In this document: in pieces, positions 31,245 through 36,363 of the stretch
Position numbering within the stretch: the stretch's first letter is position 1
Layout of the letters: each line of letters begins with the position of its first letter
NCBI RefSeq assembly: GCF_018598225.1
Contig: NZ_JAHESF010000055.1
Location: 1 to 36,363, forward strand
From: Chryseosolibacter histidinae
GTDB taxonomy: Bacteria > Bacteroidota > Bacteroidia > Cytophagales > Cyclobacteriaceae
Reading direction: 5' to 3'
DNA: 36,363 nt
Translations under genes and position numbers: made by a program
Notes under the pieces: generated by a model
Seen by the model: only the letters and a program-made list of their open reading frames with translations
Databases searched by the model: none
Told to the model about the DNA's origin: nothing

Positions 31245-32462
31245 ATGAGACATTTAATTCCCGTGTTGTTCATCACCGCCGTGCAGGCGCTGGCCCAGGA
31301 AAACCACCTCAACGTAGCCGGTAAAGTACTGGATGCTAAAACAAAGCAGCCCCTGGCGAATGCCACCATCGAAGTAAAGTCGCGGTCGCTGGAGCTGATG
31401 GCCGGCATTGAAGGAACCTTCGACTTCACCCTTCCGGCCAATGCCGCCGCCGATTCAATTACCGTTTCGTACCTGGGTTATAAGACCATAACAAAAAAGA
31501 TCGCTGATCTTAAAAATCCGGCAATATTCCTGATGAGCGATTATACCGTCGAGCTCAGAACCGTTACCATCACTTCGCGCAGTCTGAATGTGAAAGAGAT
31601 TGAAAGATTACTTCGGCCTATCAGGGGAAACCTCTATGCCTCCGCGAAAGAAACCACCAACGGCATGTACAACCTGTTTCTGAGCTACCTGGAGGAAAAT
31701 GGACAGGACGACCTGCTGAAGCAATGCCAGTATGATGTGAGAGGTCTCGATGACAGTACCGCGAAATGGTTCCGTGAATACACTGCTCCCTATCGGCCAC
31801 CCGTGGATAAAAAAGATACCAGCGTTCATGACTATACCGATTTTCCTGCGGTGCGCATGTCGCATGCCGCGGCAGGTGTATTTTGTCAATGGCTTACCGA
31901 ACAGTATAACAGCCACCCGGGAAAGAAAAAGTTCAGGAAGGTGAAGTTCAGGCTCCCCACACACAACGAGTGGCAGATCGCTGCTTTAGGTTATGATAAA
32001 TTCCAGTCGTGGAACTTGTTTGAGAACACGGTTGAGGCTGTGATCACAGACGATACAGCGGCGGCCACTTTCAAGGGCCCCAAAACCAAGCTGCCTGTCA
32101 CAAAGGACTTCCTTTATCCATGGTGGAATCATTATCACTACAGGAATAAACCCATCAACCATAAAAGGTGCTACCTCGGAAATTTTAAGGCCTACCCTGT
32201 GGAGAATGCGTGCGCGTGGGGGCGTTTGCCGAGCTACGATGGATGGTTCAGGATGGCCCGGACGGCCTCATATTTTCCCAACGATATGGGTTTTTTCGAT
32301 GTGGTGGGAAATGTGGCAGAAATGATCGACGAAAAAGGCAAAGCCTGTGGTGGCAGCTGGAGGGATGCGCCAGGTGAATCGACGATACAGAGTGTGAAAA
32401 ACTACAGCCGCGCCGATGACAGCATTGGCTTTCGGTTATTCATGGAAGTGATCGAGAAATAA
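31245..32462 (+). CDS. Exported protein: CarboxypepD-like domain fused to a SUMF1/FGE-like domain
   Basis: The 405-residue protein has a signal peptide ending near ALAQ (residue 18), a CarboxypepD regulatory-like beta-sandwich (~24-110, AGKVLDAKTKQPLANATIEV, YLGYKTITKKI), and a formylglycine-generating-enzyme-like domain (~135-405; NGMYNLFLSYLEENG, PAVRMSHAAAGVFCQWLTEQ, LPTHNEWQIAALG, FDVVGNVAEM, ACGGSWRDAPG, SIGFRLFM). GldJ/GldK-type gliding proteins share this fold, but their order differs. I cannot show formylglycine activity; the FGE active-site cysteine pair is not clearly present. It is divergent from PadR and shares its operator region, so it may belong to the regulon. Another C-type-lectin-fold-like protein (FISUMP) is convergent next to it. 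Confidence 0.84.
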   Translation: MRHLIPVLFITAVQALAQENHLNVAGKVLDAKTKQPLANATIEVKSRSLELMAGIEGTFDFTLPANAAADSITVSYLGYKTITKKIADLKNPAIFLMSDYTVELRTVTITSRSLNVKEIERLLRPIRGNLYASAKETTNGMYNLFLSYLEENGQDDLLKQCQYDVRGLDDSTAKWFREYTAPYRPPVDKKDTSVHDYTDFPAVRMSHAAAGVFCQWLTEQYNSHPGKKKFRKVKFRLPTHNEWQIAALGYDKFQSWNLFENTVEAVITDDTAAATFKGPKTKLPVTKDFLYPWWNHYHYRNKPINHKRCYLGNFKAYPVENACAWGRLPSYDGWFRMARTASYFPNDMGFFDVVGNVAEMIDEKGKACGGSWRDAPGESTIQSVKNYSRADDSIGFRLFMEVIEK

Positions 32463-32478
32463 GGTATTGTGCCCGGCG

Positions 32479-33039
32479 CTACTTTACACACCGGACCGCA
32501 AAGGCCCTGGGTTTTTCTCCATCATTCTGAAGATAGAGCGCGGGCCGCCCTTTGCCGAAATTGGCGAACCATGCCATGGAATCGTTGGTCTCGGTAGCGG
32601 TCCAGTAGAAGCCGTGGGCGTCAATGCGTCCGTAGCCGCCCTGCAGATCTCGTCCGCCACTCAGGAGTGCGTTGAACTGTGATGCGCCACCATCCGTCAA
32701 CGCTACGTATGCAGCTTTTCCATTGTCGTTCGAATCATCGAAGATACCGCCATAATGTTTCGCGAGTGTTTTCCATTCGTCACTCGTTGGTAATCGCCAA
32801 CCTTCTCCCAGCTGGCCGCATACCATCATAGCAGCTTTCCAGGTATACAAACGACCATGCTGCACGCAGTTGGAGGGGAGACTATCATAACAGAAAGACC
32901 CCGGGAGATCGATGTTGATATTTTTTGTAGTCCACGTTTTGCCATCGGACATTTTCTTCACCTGATCACGGTTTGCATGCTGGGCGTTGACGAAGCACAC
33001 GCTTGCTCCGATCAGGGTGATAGTCAAAAGCAGCTTCAT
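32479..33039 (-). CDS. Exported FISUMP-domain protein
   Basis: I use the ATG at 33039 (MKLLLTITLIGASVCFVNAQ), where a signal peptide starts; the longer reading to 33252 crosses the repeat region and lacks export features. The 186-residue product has one FISUMP (Fibrobacter succinogenes major paralogous) domain: DGKTWTTKNINIDLPGSFCY, GRLYTWKAAMMVCGQLGEGW, RLPTSDEWKTLAKHYGG, then GGRDLQGGYGRIDAHGFYWTA and AFAVRCVK. The domain is related to the FGE/lectin-like fold and occurs on many surface or periplasmic proteins. Function unknown. It is convergent with the protein at 31245, 16 bp apart. Confidence 0.87.
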   Translation of the reverse strand: MKLLLTITLIGASVCFVNAQHANRDQVKKMSDGKTWTTKNINIDLPGSFCYDSLPSNCVQHGRLYTWKAAMMVCGQLGEGWRLPTSDEWKTLAKHYGGIFDDSNDNGKAAYVALTDGGASQFNALLSGGRDLQGGYGRIDAHGFYWTATETNDSMAWFANFGKGRPALYLQNDGEKPRAFAVRCVK

Positions 33040-33159
33040 TGGGTTGCAGAGATCTTTTGCGCCCATAACGAAATACAGAGGAGTTAAAGTCTGATGGCGG
33101 CGTACTATTGAAAGATAAGTATAAAAGACTGCAAAAACACTGGCGGTTCCGGTTTTTAT

Positions 33160-33234
33160 GCCACTAAGGCACGAAGGCACAAAGCATCCACGAAGCGTCT
33201 TAGTGTCTTTTCGTGTGCTTGGTGCCTTCGTGGC
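33160..33234. repeat. Intergenic inverted repeat (long hairpin)
   Basis: GCCACTAAGGCAC (33160-33172) pairs with GTGCCTTCGTGGC (33222-33234) with one mismatch; in another register GCACGAAGGCACAAAG (33169-33184) pairs with CTTGGTGCCTTCGTGG (33218-33233) with two mismatches. The long hairpin separates the FISUMP gene from the VOC gene and looks like a dispersed element family. Confidence 0.75.
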
Positions 33235-33248
33235 AAAAAAACGGAGCC

Positions 33249-33581
33249 TCAACTATTTTTCTGATGGAGGCACACGCCGTTCCCATCCAGGTCTTTGATC
33301 CACGCAAACCTGCCCCATGGTGTATCATCGATCTTTCCCACTTGAATTCCTTTCGCGCTGAATTCCTGCGCTTCTTTCTCAATGTTGTCGGTCTCACAGA
33401 CAACGGCATGGAAACCGGCCAGGGAGATGGTTGCTTCACCTTCGGGTAAGCCCATCTGGATCCACGGTTCGCCATGCGGGTCGGACGCTTCGATCACAAC
33501 ATGATAACCCAGCTTCAAATAAAATTCCTTTGCTTTCTGCCGGTCCTTCACCGGGATCATGATCACTTCTATTGATTTCAT
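33249..33581 (-). CDS. VOC-family protein
   Basis: The 110-residue protein shows the vicinal-oxygen-chelate pattern: EVIMIPVKDRQKAKEFYLKL as the first beta-alpha unit, GEPWIQMGLPEGEATISLAG, VCETDNIEKEAQEFSAKGIQ and the closing WIKDLDGNGVCLHQ. Family members bind a metal and process small molecules such as electrophiles. It is divergent from the GlxA-type regulator at 33708, with 126 bp between, so that regulator may control it. The enzyme activity is unknown. Confidence 0.92.
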   Translation of the reverse strand: MKSIEVIMIPVKDRQKAKEFYLKLGYHVVIEASDPHGEPWIQMGLPEGEATISLAGFHAVVCETDNIEKEAQEFSAKGIQVGKIDDTPWGRFAWIKDLDGNGVCLHQKNS

Positions 33582-33707
33582 TTCGATGGTGTTTTAAGTA
33601 ACGGTTGTTTTTCTTTCAAAGGTAGGTGCAGGACTGCGGACGCGTACCTGGCAAATACGACAATCTTACCGGTTGATTGCGACAACCAATTTCCGTTCAT
33701 TTGATAT

Positions 33708-34676
33708 ATGAAACACGTATCGATACTGGCGCTTTCAGATGCTACCCTGGCGAGCATCGACGGCAGCCACCAGATCTTTTCACGCATCAATGATTTTATG
33801 CGGTATCAGCGAAAGCCTGAGTTCTATAAAGTGGAGATCGTTGGTGTCAACAAGAACACAAAACTGGGTGGAGGTCTTTACAGCATCCATGTTGACAAGA
33901 CCCTTGACCAGGTGAGAAAAACAGATGTGATCGTGATCCCTCTGCTGTGCGGAAACTTCCCGCTGGCCATTTCAAAAAATGAGAAGTATAAACATTGGGT
34001 GATATCGCAATACAACAGGAGCGCCGAAGTGGTTTGCCTGTGTGTCGGTTCATTTTTCCTCGCCTCCACCGGGTTGTTGCGCGACAAAAGTTGCGCGGTG
34101 CACTGGGCCGCGAAGAATGAGTTCAAAACAATGTTCCCGGAAGTGAAGATCGTTGACGATACGATCATTACCGATGAAAGGGGCATCTATACCTGTGGCG
34201 GCGGATATTCTTACCTGAACTTGTTGCTCTATGTGATCCAGAAACATTTAGGCAGGGATATCGCGATACTGGCGTCCAAGATGTTTGAGATAGACATCGA
34301 GCGAAAAAGCCAGAATGCGTTCGCCATCTTCATGGGACAGAAAGCTCACGGTGACGAAAAAGTGCTGAAGGCGCAGGAGCTGATCGAAAGCAATCCCACG
34401 GCATCATTTTCCGTTGACCAGGTCTGCGAGAAGGTAGGGGTGGGCCGCAGAACTTTTGAGCGGCATTTCAAAAAGAACACGGGCAATTCAATAGTGGAGT
34501 ATGTTCAGCGTGTAAAGGTGGAGTTTGCCAAACAACTTTTGGAAAAAGGAGAGAAGACGGTGAACGAGATCATTTATGAAACCGGATACAACGACATCGA
34601 TGCATTCCGAAAGGTATTCAAGAAGTTTACAGATCTGTCGCCTATTGATTATCGTAAGCGATATGCGGGGGGGTAG
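33708..34676 (+). CDS. GlxA-family transcriptional regulator (DJ-1/PfpI domain plus AraC HTH)
   Basis: The 322-residue protein joins a DJ-1/PfpI-like domain (~1-185; VSILALSDATLASIDGSHQI, TDVIVIPLLCGNF and CLCVGSFFLASTGLL) to an AraC-type HTH (~220-320; FSVDQVCEKVGVGRRTFERHFKK, then EIIYETGYNDIDAFRKVFKK and SPIDYRKRY). Cys112 sits at the nucleophile-elbow position of the DJ-1 fold (CVGSF). GlxA-type regulators usually act as activators; their ligands are mostly unknown. Divergence from the VOC gene suggests that gene as target. The stop is followed by a repeat-rich region. Confidence 0.93.
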   Translation: MKHVSILALSDATLASIDGSHQIFSRINDFMRYQRKPEFYKVEIVGVNKNTKLGGGLYSIHVDKTLDQVRKTDVIVIPLLCGNFPLAISKNEKYKHWVISQYNRSAEVVCLCVGSFFLASTGLLRDKSCAVHWAAKNEFKTMFPEVKIVDDTIITDERGIYTCGGGYSYLNLLLYVIQKHLGRDIAILASKMFEIDIERKSQNAFAIFMGQKAHGDEKVLKAQELIESNPTASFSVDQVCEKVGVGRRTFERHFKKNTGNSIVEYVQRVKVEFAKQLLEKGEKTVNEIIYETGYNDIDAFRKVFKKFTDLSPIDYRKRYAGG

Positions 34677-35057
34677 CGGCTTCGCCGCGAATAAATGCAT
34701 AACGCAAAGATCGCCAAGGAGACGCAGAGAACGCAGAGAGAATGCATGGCGGTGTCAGAGTCATTCACATAGAATCTCGTGTCTCAGCATTTTATACTGC
34801 AGATGAACGCAAAGGCTTTGCTGACGCTCATTCCCGCGGCTACTGTAAAATATCTCTGCGGTCCTCTGCGTCATCTCCGCGCCCTCTGCGTTTATGCATT
34901 TAAAGATTCAGCATTGTGTGAACCTGTACTCACCGCCGCGTTAGCGATGGGAGCGGAAACCGAAATGGCATGTGCGATGGACTGTTGGAGCGGACAGCGC
35001 GTGCCCTATGCGCAGGAAGGTGTGTGGGCAGGGCAACGCCCAAAGCGATCAGATTAT
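34677..35057. other. Repeat-rich intergenic region without a gene
   Basis: This 381-bp space has no plausible gene. It holds a large inverted repeat (34694-34900) and, beyond it, a GC-rich stretch with GGAGCGGAAACC (34950-34961) and GGAGCGGACAGC (~34987), which resemble a motif at 23798. Confidence 0.6.
34694..34900. repeat. Large inverted repeat with CGCAGAG motifs
   Basis: The left arm (34694-34739, AATGCATAACGC to ACGCAGAGA) and right arm (34853-34900, TCTCTGCGGTCC to GCGTTTATGCATT) are complementary over ~46-48 bp with a few mismatches and indels, separated by ~113 bp. CTCTGCG/CGCAGAG words are repeated within each arm. It resembles dispersed intergenic repeats known in many genomes. Confidence 0.8.
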
Positions 35058-35510
35058 TTATGAAGCCCTTCTGAATTTGAATTCCTTGCCTTTGGATCTT
35101 ATGGTCACAAGGTCTCCGTCTATGTTATATCTAACATTGTCTCCATTCATATACAATGAAAAATTGGAAGGGTTGGTGTGACATTCCGCGTCCCCCAGCC
35201 ACACGATCTTAGGAATGAAGCCGACAAACATATCATGAAACTCATTTTCGTTGCCCATGAGGTATGTACCTTCAAATTCTTTGTCCTTGAATTTCATGAT
35301 CAGCTTTCCCCTGTCCTGAAAGAACAGTGTCAGTGGACAGGGACTTGGATCGTCAGATGCCGATACGAGGGTCCAGCTGGTTCGAAGAATGGAAGACGGT
35401 ATTTTTTGATTTTTCAATTGCCTGTTGTGGTCCCGCGTCTGTTTATCGAACAAAGCACACGCTGACAAAACTGCTCCCAGTAATAAAATCGGTATTTTCT
35501 GATGCCACAT
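35058..35510 (-). CDS. META/HslJ-like lipoprotein
   Basis: The 150-residue product has lipobox LSAC (Cys18). The mature part shows a META-domain pattern as in HslJ: SWTLVSASDDPSPCPLTLFF, GKLIMKFKDKEFEGTYLMGN, NFSLYMNGDNVRYNIDGDL and a last strand VTIRSKGKEFKFRR. HslJ-type proteins are small envelope proteins with poorly known roles. The cysteines in the mature part (near 63 and 114) might pair. It stands alone, flanked by the repeat region and the partial permease gene on the same strand 69 bp away. Confidence in the fold is moderate. Confidence 0.68.
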   Translation of the reverse strand: MWHQKIPILLLGAVLSACALFDKQTRDHNRQLKNQKIPSSILRTSWTLVSASDDPSPCPLTLFFQDRGKLIMKFKDKEFEGTYLMGNENEFHDMFVGFIPKIVWLGDAECHTNPSNFSLYMNGDNVRYNIDGDLVTIRSKGKEFKFRRAS

Positions 35511-35579
35511 AATTTTGAAAGAATTTGTTTAATCACCGATAAGACGATCTCAGGTAATTGGACTACGGTATTTGAAATG

Positions 35580-36363
35580 TCATTCGCTTCTCAAAGTATC
35601 CACGGGATTTGTGAGCGCCGCCCTGATCGATTGGAAGCTGATGGTACCGATCGCCAGCAGGAGTGCCGCCGCGCCGGAAAGGGCGAAGAGCCACCACGGC
35701 ATGGAGATCCGCGAGGCAAAGTCCTGCAGCCATTGACTCATCAGGTATGCCGCAACGGGCAGGGCAATGGCCACACCGATGAGCACGAGCTTGACGAACT
35801 CTTTGGAAAGCAATGCCGCGATGCCGGCGACGGACGCACCCAGCACTTTACGGATGCCCACTTCTTTGGTGCGCTGTTCTACCGTGAATGCCGTGAGCCC
35901 TAAAAGTCCGAGCAGTGAAATGAAGACCGAGATGACGGCAAAGATATTGGCGAGCTTGCCCATGATGGTTTCGCTGCGGTAGGTCTGCTCAAACACCTGG
36001 TCGAGGAAGGTGTACTCGAAAGGATAACCCGGGTTGAACTGTTCGCAGACTGCTTTCATGCTGGCGAGGGCTTCAGAAATTTGTCCGGCCTTGGTGCGCA
36101 CGTACAGCCGGCCACACCTCGGCGGATCGAAACGGACCACCGTGGGTTCGACAGGCGAATAAAGCGAGTTCATGCTGAAATTTTTCAAAACACCAACGAT
36201 CTCTCCTTCTGTTCCATAGACCTTGATCTTTTTGCCAACCACATCGCCACCCATGAGCTGTGCCGCTTCTTCGTTCACAAGGTAGTTTGTGGAGTCAACA
36301 TGCGCGCGAGAAAAATCACGCCCCGCGGTCAGTGCCATGCCCATAGTCTCTACGTAGTCGTAG
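35580..36363 (-). CDS. MacB/FtsX-type ABC permease, C-terminal part (cut by window end)
   Basis: The frame continues to the window edge without a start: residues before Met at 36344 read YDYVET, as expected inside a MacB_PCD domain, so the N-terminal ~530 residues are missing. The visible ~260 residues have the end of the second periplasmic domain (GRDFSRAHVDSTNYLVNEEA, VGKKIKVYGTEGEIVGVLKN), the FtsX block with TKEVGIRKVLGAS, and three C-terminal helices, ending NPVDTLRSE. No partner ATPase is visible. Confidence 0.93.
   Translation of the reverse strand, partial: YDYVETMGMALTAGRDFSRAHVDSTNYLVNEEAAQLMGGDVVGKKIKVYGTEGEIVGVLKNFSMNSLYSPVEPTVVRFDPPRCGRLYVRTKAGQISEALASMKAVCEQFNPGYPFEYTFLDQVFEQTYRSETIMGKLANIFAVISVFISLLGLLGLTAFTVEQRTKEVGIRKVLGASVAGIAALLSKEFVKLVLIGVAIALPVAAYLMSQWLQDFASRISMPWWLFALSGAAALLLAIGTISFQSIRAALTNPVDTLRSE

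Noticed and set aside
31245-32462. True sulfatase-activating formylglycine enzyme
   Set aside because: The active-site cysteines of FGE are not clearly present and no sulfatase gene is nearby, so I only call the fold.
33040-33252. N-terminal extension of the FISUMP protein up to 33252
   Set aside because: It runs through the intergenic hairpin and would place the signal peptide inside the protein.

Overview
The window looks like draft-assembly sequence from a Bacteroidota bacterium, most likely a soil or freshwater member of the Cytophagales. The evidence is the gene content: a SusC/SusD pair behind an ECF sigma/FecR switch, MacB/FtsX-type permeases with and without a PadR-linked prefix domain, many small exported proteins and lipoproteins, a FISUMP protein, and -7 promoter elements that fit TAnnTTTG. 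The order-level placement is inference. The first ~79 bases are not genomic: positions 14-79 align end to end with an Illumina Nextera P7 adapter including its index, so the contig begins in uncleaned library sequence.

Layout. 80-2182: a tricorn/S41-like protease gene cut by the contig edge, an alpha/beta-hydrolase, and a tRNA-Asn with its terminator. 2470-5391: four unrecognised small exported or membrane proteins. 5568-8853: a large FtsX-type permease, then a DoxX-like membrane protein divergent from an HxlR regulator, with overlapping promoters and a palindromic operator between them. 8879-11949: a tightly packed minus-strand run of small envelope proteins, a VOC protein and an atypical GT51-like transglycosylase.

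12.6-26.4 kb is the most interesting region. On the plus strand: ECF sigma, FecR, SusC with an STN domain, SusD, then a TlpA-like thioredoxin protein with an extra C-terminal DUF3738-like domain. Facing it on the minus strand: a MauE-like membrane protein with a CxC motif, three small exported proteins with superimposable cysteines (two are recent tandem duplicates) and a membrane-anchored, possibly beta-propeller protein. Two related AraC-type regulators follow; one carries an internal 71-residue duplication. The set recalls the MauD/MauE pair that helps form disulfides in a cysteine-rich periplasmic subunit. I infer a locus that makes, oxidises and perhaps recognises or takes up small disulfide-bonded exported proteins under sigma/anti-sigma control. 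None of this function is proven by sequence.

26.8-36.4 kb: an XRE-type regulator with a palindromic operator and a coiled-coil protein upstream; a PadR regulator overlapping a prefix-domain FtsX permease, with a perfect 14-bp inverted repeat at its promoter; a two-domain protein (CarboxypepD-like plus SUMF1/FGE-like); a FISUMP exported protein; a VOC protein divergent from a GlxA-type regulator; a META-like lipoprotein; and a second-type FtsX permease cut by the window end. Several intergenic spaces carry repeat families forming long hairpins.
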